From the NCBI GenBank assembly GCA_003550305.1, contig QKYT01000476.1, forward strand, positions 1 to 23,220: 23,220 nucleotides of DNA. The letters run 5' to 3'. This document shows, piece after piece, positions 8,679 to 17,030 of the stretch. A program made the position numbers and the translations under genes. The DNA comes from Glomus cerebriforme (lineage: Eukaryota > Glomeromycota > Glomeromycetes > Glomerales > Glomeraceae). How positions within the stretch are numbered: position 1 is the first letter of the stretch; every line of letters starts with the position of its first letter. Under the pieces are notes generated by a model. That model was given only the letters and a program-made list of their open reading frames with translations, ran no database searches and was not told the DNA's origin.

Positions 8679-8891
8679 CATATTATTTACAAAAACAATA
8701 AAGATTTTACTTTGAGTTTTTTAAGCATGTTTCGTGTTTTTACAAGTGATATATTTATTTGCTTTCATATTCTACATGATTTACGTTATGAAAATATAAA
8801 ATTTACTAAACTATTCGCTATTCTATACTAACGAAAAAATCTTATTCCTGTTGCTCGTCTGACCCTTTACCATAATTGATAGTAACATTGA

Positions 8892-9640
8892 TCACATTCG
8901 CATTTGCGAAAAAGAAGGGGTATTTGGGGTTACGGGTCTGGAGTTAATAGGTGTTTCAACAGATGGTGTCACCGGTCTTGATATTGCGAGTGATGATGAT
9001 TTGCCAGAGACGCCAATGGTAGGTGACTCCTTGACAGCTTTTTCCAATGGTTGCTCAGAACTTGATTTCCCTTTGGGTCGTTCAGGTGAGATTGAAAAGG
9101 CTGATGTCTTGTGAGAACTCATCTTACTAACACTTTCATTACGCACTTGCTCGAATGGAAGTTCTAGCGAATGATGATAGATAGAATCGTGTTTAATTTG
9201 CCGTTAGCTATAAAGGTGCTTCGCAGAGATATTCACCCACTTATCTTCTACAGAAACATACCAGGCTTTAACCAGAACAACATTGAAAACTCTTTGTATA
9301 TTTTCTCCCCAATCAAGCTCTTCTTGTCTCCGGTACCTTCTCTATATCTTTTTGCCGTCTAATAAATTAGGATAAATCGAACTCAGTTCTTCCAAATCCC
9401 ACGTAAAACCCAAGCAGGAGTACTTACATTAAAAGCCTTCGTGAGATTTAAGAACTTCTTGTGGCAGTCCTCACCCAGGAAATAGTTAGTATTTTCCTGT
9501 TCATTCAACTTATTAGCGACATCGTTCCAGAAAGCTCATTTCTTCTTATTTGGGGTTGCATGGTATTCAGCGTTTCTCTGTTTACGTTCATTGATAAGAA
9601 GGCGAAGCTGAGCGTCAGACCACTCAGTAGAAGAAGACAT
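8892..9640 (-). pseudogene. Myb/SANT-like (trihelix/MADF-type) DNA-binding protein gene with one in-frame TGA
   Basis: Three exons, 9428-9640, 9262-9358 and 8892-9163, with introns 9359-9427 and 9164-9261. Donors are GTAAGT and GTATGT; phases are 0 and 1. Exon 1 starts MSSSTEWSDAQLRLLINERK and later has AFWNDVANKLNE and CHKKFLNLTKAF. Exon 2 has YREGTGDKKSLIGEKIYKEF and FWLKP. This matches the intact gene at 15278-15864 exon by exon, with identical intron phases. Codon 35 (9536-9538) is TGA; the paralogue has Arg at the aligned position, so a CGA to TGA change would explain it. The 90-codon last exon is rich in S/T-P sites (SRPVTPSVETP, SRPVTPNTPS). Without the stop the protein would have 193 residues. 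It could be a young pseudogene or a sequencing error. Confidence 0.75.
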
Positions 9641-9846
9641 GTTTACATTGGTGAGAAGTTTCTCAAAGGAATGGAAGCCTGTTTTATGGAAAAAATATCG
9701 AGTGATGTGTTAGATCATTGCGAGACAAAATAATTGATCAATGTAATGATTTAATCAAATAATAATGGTGGCTTAGCCATCCACATGATATGCCAATCAC
9801 CCGTGATTTGAGAAACCACTCAGCGCCATGAAAGTGCCAGGGAAGT

Positions 9847-9879
9847 GTCGTGGAACTGTCGTGGAACTGGCAGGGAACT
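9847..9879 (+). repeat. Three 11-bp tandem units
   Basis: Two exact GTCGTGGAACT units are followed by a diverged GGCAGGGAACT unit. A related GTGCCAGGGAA word lies just before. Confidence 0.85.
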
Positions 9880-9978
9880 AGGGTGATACATGTAATATGA
9901 TATACGTCATACCACAAACCGATTTAGCCAAGCACCGTGCATATGCATGTAAATATAAAATTAGCTTAGCCCGAGAGA

Positions 9979-9994
9979 GGATCTATATAGATCC
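9979..9994. repeat. 16-bp perfect palindrome
   Basis: GGATCTATATAGATCC reads the same on both strands. It lies about 220 bases upstream of the gene at 10218 and could be a protein-binding site or chance. Confidence 0.7.
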
Positions 9995-10217
9995 CCGATA
10001 TGCTTATAATCGAATAAAATGAATTTGAATTTAGCAGTATGTAGTCTTTCAAATCGGCTACGAATTAACTAACTACTATAAATTATTAAAACTGCTTAAC
10101 CAGCAAATTCGTATAAAAATGAATATGGTTTTATTATAGTATAATATTGCTAAATTAGCTAAAATCGATAAAAAACACATCAATAAAATTATTATAATCT
10201 GACTATCAAACGCTAAT

Positions 10218-11057
10218 ATGGATTTAGATAGTAGAACCTATTCTAAGCTTAGATCAGTTAGAGGTACTGATGTAAAATTTAGAGAATATCAAAAAATATT
10301 AGAAGCATTACAAGCTTTATATGATCGATATGATCATGAAACGCCAGAAATGTGGTGCTCTCGTATCCGTGATCCATTTAGGAAAATTCTAAAAGAGAAC
10401 CTAGGAGTCCTTTCTGGGAATGGATACATTATAATGTGTAGAAAATTAATTGAAAGAAGTGATAGGGTCCATAGACTTTGATCCAATTATATATATTGTA
10501 GTGTATGCGACTCCTTAGTTTTCATAGCTAATAGTTTATCTAGCGGTGATTCCTATCGAGATAACCACTTTAAGGGATGTATTAATGGAGATATTATTTC
10601 AAACGAACATGCAAGAATAAAAGATATTTTCCAATCTATTGATGAGAAAGAATTTACCATCTGGAAGTATAAACAATTTATATTACGTGAAGAGGCGGAA
10701 ATGAAGCGTCTCCAACTGGAGCTTTTCTCCCAATCAACTTCACACTCAGAAAAGGATAAGTTGGCGTCAGTATCATATGATGGTGGTTCAGGTTTAGCAG
10801 ACTATGAAACTTACCTTTTAGCCAAAGCAACTGTAGCAAAAAATACTATGCCAAGTGCTCCAAACTTTGAGCCAGCTTGTATTTCACCTGCTAGGCAAGA
10901 AGTGGTTTTACCGACTCCTTATCAATCATTGGATCCCAAAGGAACTACAAGCAAAATATTTATCTCGTCTCAGTATGCAAAACAAAATAACTTATTAGCA
11001 TCCACAAAAGGCACTGTGTTAAGATTAAGAGATGGGACAAAAGTCACGATTGTTTAA
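10218..11057 (+). pseudogene. Unknown protein with C-x2-C-x19-H-x3-C motif, split by one in-frame TGA
   Basis: One frame stays open from the ATG at 10218 to the TAA at 11055-11057, 280 codons, except for TGA at codon 88 (10479-10481). The first 87 codons encode a helical piece (KFREYQKILEALQALYDRYD, WCSRIRDPFRKILKEN). Right after the stop the frame encodes C94-SV-C97, H117 and C121, a possible zinc finger, then EEAEMKRLQLELF and a Ser/Pro-rich part ending STKGTVLRLRDGTKVTIV. A 190-codon open stretch after a stop is very unlikely by chance in AT-rich DNA, so I treat both halves as one gene. I tested the only intron that would remove the stop (10459-10501, 43 bases) and it breaks the frame. Family unknown. 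Confidence 0.6.
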
Positions 11058-11234
11058 CCGGTTTGACTGACTGATTCTAAAAAACATTTTATAAACTATT
11101 ACTTTCAACTAAAATATAATTTATTTTTTGTGCTATATAATCTGGATGATCGCCTAGTGAATGTATTACCTGCAGGTGGAATAAAAAATGTGATCTGCAT
11201 ATTCTGGGTTAGACTATATTTTAATAAAGTATCA

Positions 11235-11831
11235 ATGAAACGCTCTTGGGGATTCTTGATTGTGAGACAATATAACTATCAGTTTAAGAATTTTTATACA
11301 ACAGTTATCCAGCGAGCTTACAGGAGTTACAAGAAAAGACCTGAATCTTTGGCAAAACGAATTTGGGAGGTGGTGAGAAATGATGGTACTCCTAATGAGA
11401 AAAAGTTTTTAGATATAAACAATGAATCATCGGTACAACCAGGATATATTTGTTATGGGTACGAGGGACGTTGTTATCTAGTAAGAAATGATTGGATGTA
11501 TGAGAAGATAGCCCAATTGTAGATACGATTAGATGCAGTATCATACATACTTGTTGGGAAATTATTATATCAGCAAGGCTATACACTTGTTAGAGGTGTA
11601 AATTGGATTGACGTGTTAAAATGGTCACGAAATCCTGAATATTATCGTATTAATAAAAAATATAACTTTGAATACTTCATCAAAATTTCGGATTGTAAGA
11701 AATATAGTGGTAAATTGACAGGAGTACAACATATATGTGATTCACAGTTGTTAAAAAAATATGATATTTTAGGAAAGAAACTTACCATAAATTTCTCAGA
11801 TTTGGATGATAATTGTGAGTTTGTACGCTGA
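11235..11831 (+). pseudogene. Unknown protein with IQ-like motif, split by one in-frame TAG
   Basis: One frame runs from the ATG at 11235 to the TGA at 11829-11831 with a single TAG at 11520-11522. The frame is open back to 11130 with no earlier ATG. The first half (95 codons) has VIQRAYRSYKKR, which fits the IQ calmodulin-binding pattern (IQxxxR(G)xxxR, with Ser for Gly). It is followed by PESLAKRIWEVVRNDGTPNE, a segment I associate with many Rhizophagus hypotheticals. The second half (103 codons) is also protein-like: YILVGKLLYQQGYTLVRGVN and KYNFEYFIKISDCKKYSGKL. It lies 177 bases after the preceding gene, on the same strand. A young nonsense pseudogene is my best reading. Confidence 0.55.
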
Positions 11832-12450
11832 ATTTTCCAGATCAGTCCTTGACCCAGATCCCGAATAATACTGTATCTTAATAAAATACAGCTGTATGCA
11901 TACGTGATACAATAAACACGTTTTTGATCCTCGTTAAAGTGCATATGATGTAATAAGTGATACACCACAAATCATCTGTAACTCTGTGTGACTGTCTGTG
12001 CGACAAATTAATTTTCACACATAAGAAATCAATCCCAAATTTTTTTCCTATCTATCTGAATAGCATTTATTTATGAGTTTATTTCCTTCCAGGCTACAAG
12101 CTATTCCTACTAGATTTTCAACCGGAGTATATTATATAACGTTACTAGGTCTATATACTGAGCCGGTCGAGCAAGTGAAATAAAAAAAGTATGTATATGC
12201 ATATTTCCCAACGCCTTTGCAATGTTGAGATCTACAATGCACATTCCGCATGTCTTATTCTCTAACACAAAAGTTTGGCGTAAAGTGCCTCACATATTTC
12301 TCCTACCTTTTCCTCCCAACATGAATGCGAGTTAGAGAGGACATGAATGGAGAAGTCATCAGAGATTTAAAAAGGCAGGTGTATTGAATTCAAGTTATTT
12401 GTCGCTTATTATTTTTTCAGCGAAATTCTAACCCTATATTTTTTGTCATT
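11832..12450. other. Intergenic, no gene seen
   Basis: There is no coding signal on either strand; an opposite-strand open stretch at 11642-11968 mirrors the gene before it. A TTTAAAAAGG word at about 12366 is a possible TATA-like element for the gene at 12451. Confidence 0.4.
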
Positions 12451-12714
12451 ATGTCTTCTTCCACATTATATGAAAATATTTATAATTTTTTACTTGATTC
12501 ACCCTCAGATCATATTACCGCATTTTCTGTTATTTTTCAACTAATAGAAGATGATACGTGGTATTCAAAAGATAAGTTAAGAGAAATAATTCATCAGGCA
12601 ATTATAGTAGTGAAAAAGAATTACGATCAGACTTCGGAAAAATATCTGAAACTCGTTGATATTCCCTTGAAGGTTAGTGATACTATTATTTATCAGATTT
12701 ATAATCCCAAATGA
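12451..12714 (+). CDS. Small protein of unknown function (87 aa)
   Basis: Complete ORF beginning MSSSTLYENIYNFLLDSPSD. It is mostly helical and acidic at first (FSVIFQLIEDDTWYSKDKLR), then more basic (VVKKNYDQTSEKYLKLVDIP). No signal peptide or Cys motif. The ATG sits 31 bases after a TTTTTTCAG tract that could be an intron acceptor, so an upstream untranslated exon is possible. I do not recognise the family; confidence rests on protein-like composition and the upstream TATA-like word. Confidence 0.45.
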   Translation: MSSSTLYENIYNFLLDSPSDHITAFSVIFQLIEDDTWYSKDKLREIIHQAIIVVKKNYDQTSEKYLKLVDIPLKVSDTIIYQIYNPK

Positions 12715-12990
12715 TGATTGCGCAGAATGATATTTTTATAACCAGATTAAGTGAGTACCCATAGCCATGTGGGCACAGGTTTAATCNGACACATTAATTC
12801 CTTAGACACACGGGGGTGGATCTTAGTTATGGTTTATGAAGAAAAAAATATAGCATTCATGTACATTGTCAATTGTATGCAGGCCACATATAGTTGATGA
12901 TTTACTTGGAATATGTTGATGGATGTGCGCACATGATTCTAATATCAAAAGATTAACTACATTAGTACTAATATAAGNCTTCTGCGCTAG

Positions 12991-14408
12991 TTTNATGATG
13001 CATANGAAGGTGTNAGTAGTCTTCGGAGTATCAAAGAATCAAAACANGAAGAACCGCTCACTAAGANCNAAATCGANACGAACTTGCGTGTNTTGAAAAC
13101 CAATCTTAAAAATAGCAAGGCTCCGTANGCCCACCACTTCCGTAAATATTTAAAGAAGAAAAGTGCTTCAGACTTATCATGNCGNGTTCCACTTGCTAGT
13201 CAAGTNATTTGTGCAGATTCGGAAATGGTGAGAACTTTGGAAGTAGATGCATATAACTTTTTTATGGTGAGTAATTTAGTAAATAGTGTTTTGTATTGCC
13301 ATAGTCCACTTTCGACAAAGAATATTCATATTAATATTGTGATCCCATAGGATCCGGCGGAGCGTATGAAAGTAACTGCTTCAGACCTTGTCAGAAATAA
13401 TTGTGATTCCTTCATTTTGAATTTCATAGACAGTATTACAGATGTCCCAAATAATAGACTTTTACATGATAAAAGTTGGAAAGAATCTAACGAAAAACTA
13501 GCAAAAGTTACGTTAGGTATACTCGATATCTTGTGAGTATTTTAGTAATAATAGTCTTAACAATCATATTTGTCATTTCTTAAAATTTCGCTGACGGGCC
13601 GTGAGGAAAATTACGTCTAACATTATTCTTTATAGGAGAGATATTTGGAAAAATCCCGCCTTNGGTCCAAAGCTGGTTAAGTCACAAAGTGAAGGGACAT
13701 ATATGACCGATGTAATAGTTCCGATGATTCGAGCATCATTAAAAGATCTTCCAATTGGAAAATCTGGTTATATTTNNACAGCCGAGCGTCAAAGTATAGC
13801 CAGCAAAGATCGAAGAGGAGTTGGAAAANGACCAGATGTTATGTTCATCGCTAGTTGTAATAATAGGTCATATGAATTAATTTATGGTGAAAGTTCCCGT
13901 ATCATTTGTGACGAACAAAAAAAGGAAAATGATAGGGTAAAAACTTGGAGAGAGATGAACGATGGAATGTATTGGGCTCACAAAGGATGCAAACCAGACA
14001 AAGATGAATTTGGTATTATTGGAATCCAAGTTGCCGGAACTGAGATGCATCTAAATATCCTCATTCGAGGTATGGATGAGATACATCGTTTCTATAATTT
14101 ACGTACAGTTAAAATTCCGATACAACCAACAGATGGGGATACGGTGTTTAAATTCATCGAAACTTTATTAACAATACGGGTATGTAGAATGCAGTTCTTA
14201 TTTCAAATTTTTATTTTACTTTCTTAAAATTAACACATACTTATAATTATAGAATATCTTGCATATCAATATTTCTCTTCTATATTACGCACTTCCAACT
14301 AGTTCAAGTAGTAATACAGAAAATAGCTCTACTGTATCTTCTCCACCAAGATCATCATCACCACCAAAAATGAAAAAAAGAAAGTCTATNAAATTCGAAA
14401 AAAAATAA
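12991..14408 (+). CDS. Multi-exon protein with possible PD-(D/E)XK-like core (5' end unresolved)
   Basis: Exons about 12991-13266, 13351-13532, 13636-14179 and 14253-14408. The introns (84, 103 and 73 bases) start GTGAGT, GTGAGT and GTATGT, and phases agree (0, 2, 0). The first exon is N-rich, its start is not visible, and 12991 follows a possible acceptor (GCGCTAG). Exon 2 encodes DPAERMKVTASDLVRNNCDS. Exon 3 has GVGK.PDVMFIASCNNRSYE followed by LIYGESSRI, where PD and GES could be the acidic residues of a PD-(D/E)XK-type fold, then KTWREMNDGMYWAHKGCKPD and FGIIGIQVAGTEMHLNILIR. The last exon is Ser/Pro-rich and ends with a basic cluster (KMKKRKS), a likely nuclear signal. I associate exon 3 with a large Rhizophagus hypothetical family. 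The nuclease fold is an inference; the catalytic Lys is not certain. Confidence 0.6.
13581..13615 (+). repeat. GC-rich palindromic repeat inside an intron
   Basis: AAAATTTCGCTGACGGGCCGTGAGG lies within the second intron of the 12991 gene. Its core ACGGGCCGT is palindromic. It resembles, on the opposite strand, the repeat at 14521-14570. Confidence 0.5.
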
Positions 14409-14520
14409 TCTAATTGTTGTATATATTACCGTTTTAATAAAGTGCCCTGATGGCCAATTATTTTTTATATATTCTCTGTATTTTTTTCATGTGGGATATG
14501 CACCGGATAATAAAAAATTT

Positions 14521-14570
14521 CTTGGCATAATTTCAGCGACGGCCCGTCGCCCAAAATCATATGATTTTTT
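14521..14570 (+). repeat. GC-rich palindromic repeat (AATTTCAGC family)
   Basis: AATTTCAGC is followed by CGACGGCCCGTCG and CCAAAATCATATGATTTTTT. GCGACGGCCCGTCGC at 14536-14550 is a perfect palindrome around one base. It belongs with the repeats at 14809, 15026 and 16101. Confidence 0.65.
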
Positions 14571-14610
14571 ATTTTAAATAATAACATAAATATTACTATA
14601 TTACGAAAGC

Positions 14611-14820
14611 ATGCTATCTGAAATAAATGGTCCCAGTGAGATCGATTCATTGAAAATATGCATTGCCAGGCTTGAGCTCGAGAATAATAAAATTAGGGCT
14701 GAGAACAATAAAATTATGGCCGAAAATTTTGAGCTTAAGGCCAGAGTTGCGAAATTGGAAGACATGCGATTGCAAAACGAAATCGTTAAAAACTTATTAT
14801 CTGTATCACGAAAGACGTGA
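14611..14820 (+). pseudogene. Truncated coiled-coil ORF related to the N-terminus of the 2752 gene
   Basis: 69 codons: MLSEINGPSEIDSLKICIAR, then ENNKIRAENNKIMAENFELK and RVAKLE. The coil pattern and AEN steps resemble residues 1-85 of the protein at 2752. The ORF ends where a copy of the palindromic repeat begins (CGAAAGA at 14809), and the final residues SRKT come from the repeat. I read it as a coiled-coil gene cut off by repeat insertion, though an independent small gene is possible. Confidence 0.5.
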
Positions 14821-14870
14821 TCGGCAAATTTCAGCCAGGGCACCCCTGCCAAAATCACGTGAATTTTTTA
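14809..14870 (+). repeat. GC-rich palindromic repeat, plus orientation
   Basis: CGAAAGACGTGATC leads into AAATTTCAGCCAGGGCACCC and CTGCCAAAATCACGTGAA. The copy at 15026-15080 is in the opposite orientation, making an inverted pair about 275 bases across. Confidence 0.7.
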
Positions 14871-15025
14871 TTCAGTTAATGCAATATATTTAATATAGGA
14901 AGGCGGAATTAATATTACGCAATTTCGCGGTAATGACACGGTATTGACTTGGTATTTTTTCCAGATTTAATAGTAGAATATACTATTCGACACGGTAATG
15001 GCGCGGTAATTCTTTTGGATCTATC

Positions 15026-15080
15026 ATGACGTATTTTCGGTAGGGGTGCCCCAGCTGAAATTTTAGTCACGGGTTTTTCA
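15026..15080 (-). repeat. GC-rich palindromic repeat, minus orientation
   Basis: Read on the minus strand: CCCGTGACTAAAATTTCAGC, then TGGGGCACCCCTACCGAAAA. It pairs with 14809-14870 as an inverted repeat around an AT-rich middle with repeated CGGTAAT words. Confidence 0.7.
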
Positions 15081-15277
15081 GATCTAGTGTAGATGTTTCT
15101 GCATGATCTAAGCCACATCAATATATAGAGTCATTTGATATGAAATGACTTGGTCCATAATATTATGCTCTTCCTTCCCACGTAGTTGCAAAAATGTGGT
15201 TAAGGAAGATATATATAATAGCTTGGACTTGGAGAGTTCTTTTTTACATACTTGAGAAAATAAGAAAGTTTTTGGCA

Positions 15278-15864
15278 ATGTGGACTGACGAACAACTTCG
15301 AGTTTTGATCGATAACCGCAAAGAATATAACGAAAATTATCATGAATTAGTTGGGAATGGGAAAAGAATTTTTTGGAAGAGAGTCTCCACTAAAATCAAC
15401 CTCAAGTTTGGGACAAGCTATTCAGGTGCACATTGTAAGGAAAAGTTTGAAGGCCTAAAACGTGACTATAAAGTAAGTGGAAATTCTTTCTTCAGTCATT
15501 CCATTAGAAAATACACGCCACGGATTATCTAAGTTGGGACTAATTCTTCTCTATTGGATTTAGCGTATGAAGGCGTATATTGACGGTAAAGATAATGGAA
15601 AGAAGACCAAAAACGGTCTGAAATACTATGAAGAATTTAAATCAGAATTTTGGGAAAAGCCTGGTAGATATTACTAAACCTCTCCTTTAATACTGTATCA
15701 TTCTGCCTTCGAATATTAGAAAAAGGCAAGGCTAATCTGATATTTTTCTAGCAACTGAATATGATCGGCTCCGCGAGCAGAATATTGCAAGAAGACATCA
15801 AACTCCACCACCACCATACGAAGAAAATGAAGGTTCTACTTCGCGACCGCAACCACAACAATAG
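15278..15864 (+). CDS. Myb/SANT-like (trihelix/MADF-type) DNA-binding protein
   Basis: Three exons, 15278-15472, 15564-15663 and 15752-15864, joined by introns with GTAAGT and GTAGAT donors, CTAAT branch-like words and TTTAG/CTAG acceptors; phases 0 and 1. The protein has 135 residues. Residues 1-65 (MWTDEQLRVLIDNRKEYNEN, IFWKRVSTKIN, CKEKFEGLKRDYK) carry the spaced Trp/Phe residues of a Myb/SANT-like domain. Residues 66-98 have YIDGKDNGKKTKNGLKYYEE and FWEKP, the YYxxF...FW...P pattern common after such domains. The tail contains PPPPYEE, a PPxY motif of the kind bound by WW domains. The frame is open upstream to 15194 (MWLRKIY...), but the broken paralogue starts at the equivalent of 15278, so I use that. 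Likely a nuclear DNA-binding protein, possibly domesticated from or tied to transposons. Confidence 0.8.
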
Positions 15865-16100
15865 CAACTATTAGGATTACTCTGCACTATGGAGAGAAGT
15901 AATTTCAATGCGGGATAATAAGTAATTCACTAGCTGTAGTTGCATTTTTATAATGTAAAAAAAAAAACATATATATTTTGTATCACTAGATTAATTTTGG
16001 TATAATGAAAATACTTATATAATGCAAATATAATAGCGAAATAAAATATTAACATAAACCACACTGTCTATTCATTTCATGTGATTTTTTATTTTTTCTC

Positions 16101-16235
16101 CGAAAGACATGATCATGTATTAATTTGGCGAAATTTCAGCCGGGGGCCCCAGCCAAAATGATTTTTTCTTGTTGACCAATGGTCAGGTGTCATGTGCATT
16201 TTTGATCATGTCACGGGTTTCTAGCAGATCTTTCG
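16101..16235. mobile_element. MITE candidate carrying the GC-rich palindromic repeat
   Basis: It begins CGAAAGACATGATCATG and ends TGATCATGTCACGGGTTTCT followed by AGCAGATCTTTCG, so CGAAAGA and CATGATCA recur inverted at both ends, with extra bases in the right arm. In the middle lies AATTTCAGCCGGGGGCCCCA. The length of about 135 bases, inverted ends and lack of coding suit a MITE. I could not identify a target-site duplication. Confidence 0.45.
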
Positions 16236-16718
16236 CGATATTGACGCGTATGACTATATCCTGGTGGCAGAATGCTCTAAATTCACTGAATGTTCAGAAT
16301 TCTTAGATTCTCAGAATTTTTCTTATAAAATTTCCGAATCTATAAAATTCTCAGAATTATTATCTTCATTATCAATATTAATGATTATTAAATTATAAAC
16401 TATAATTTATAAATTATAATTAACTTATAAATTAAATCACATGACTTAAATTCTTACATTTTTATTGGTTAATTAAAAGTAACGGTTAATTAAACATTTT
16501 AGACTAATTATAAGTAACATAATTAACGGTTAATTCACTATAGTTAATTAATAACGCCCATTTAAAGATGTAGTACAGAATTGTCAGCCGATTATATTAC
16601 ATCATTACACGTGACATTTATCGGAATTTATAACTAATACTTTATTAGAGAAATAAAAAATATTGCTGGAGCAACTGAAACATAATATTTGCGATTATAA
16701 AAAATTTCTAACTACTCG
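16236..16718. repeat. AT-rich region with TCAGAATT and TTAATTA word repeats
   Basis: At 16275-16360 the words CAGAATT and TCAGAATT recur several times. At 16380-16560 there are many palindromic ATTTATAAAT and GGTTAATTA words. No gene is seen. It flanks the CRN-like domain gene on its 3' side. Confidence 0.5.
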
Positions 16719-17015
16719 TTAGAGAAGAATTCGGATGTGGATACGGTCTTCATCGTCAGGTGTTCCATTAAAATAGGAAAAAATACTGTCTTCTGTTTGC
16801 ATAGGTTTCTCCTTAGGATAAATTTGGCGGAGGAAGTCGTTACGATTGATTGGCCCCAGCTTCTTTCTTACTTCTTCTTCAAGATCAGAGACTTTTTTAT
16901 CCTTGGAAATCTCAATCGCGAAAAGTATATTTTTATTTCCTGCATCACAATAGCGGAAGTTAAGACTCACAATAACATCATCTACGTGGTAGGCATCTTG
17001 TTTTCCTAAATACAA
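16719..17015 (-). CDS. Stand-alone CRN-type ubiquitin-like domain protein (start unresolved)
   Basis: 98 codons ending in TAA at 16719-16721. The sequence VSLNFRYCDAGNKNILFAIE, then ISKDKKVSDLEEEVRKKLG and FLRQIYPKEKP, matches the strand-helix order of the CRN N-terminal ubiquitin-like domain. The end (IFSYFNG...DRIHIRILL) matches the region where the CRN-type protein at 1-1769 has IHVFIV. The protein stops there, so there is no effector domain. No in-frame ATG precedes the domain; the reading frame opens at TTG 17015 and continues upstream only to a TGA at 17028-17030. A first exon, a non-ATG start or decay are all possible. It may be a truncated CRN or an adaptor-like fragment. Confidence 0.5.
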   Translation of the reverse strand: MYLGKQDAYHVDDVIVSLNFRYCDAGNKNILFAIEISKDKKVSDLEEEVRKKLGPINRNDFLRQIYPKEKPMQTEDSIFSYFNGTPDDEDRIHIRILL

Positions 17016-17030
17016 GACCCATAAGGGTCA

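Larger units (their letters stand above)
9641..10217. other. Intergenic region with small repeats
   Basis: No gene seen. It holds an 11-base tandem repeat and a 16-base palindrome, listed separately. The plus-strand gene at 10218 starts immediately after, so the right half may be its promoter, but I see no clear TATA box. Confidence 0.4.

Noticed and set aside
9171..9733. Two plus-strand frames (63 and 90 codons)
   Set aside because: Antisense to exons 1 and 2 of the Myb/SANT-like gene, which align with a paralogue.
9530..10485. Stop codon reassignment (TGA as sense) to explain two broken genes
   Set aside because: TGA ends other genes here (for example 8316 and 8892), and a third broken gene uses TAG.
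10459..10501. A 43-base intron that would remove the TGA at 10479
   Set aside because: It is shorter than every other intron here, the donor is weak (GTGATA), and the joined frame meets a TAG within six codons.
11642..11968. Minus-strand open frame of 108 codons
   Set aside because: Overlaps the protein-like plus-strand frame; composition suggests a mirror, and no start context or splice site was found.
16737..17009. Plus-strand open frame of 90 codons
   Set aside because: Mirror of the CRN-type ubiquitin-like domain on the minus strand.
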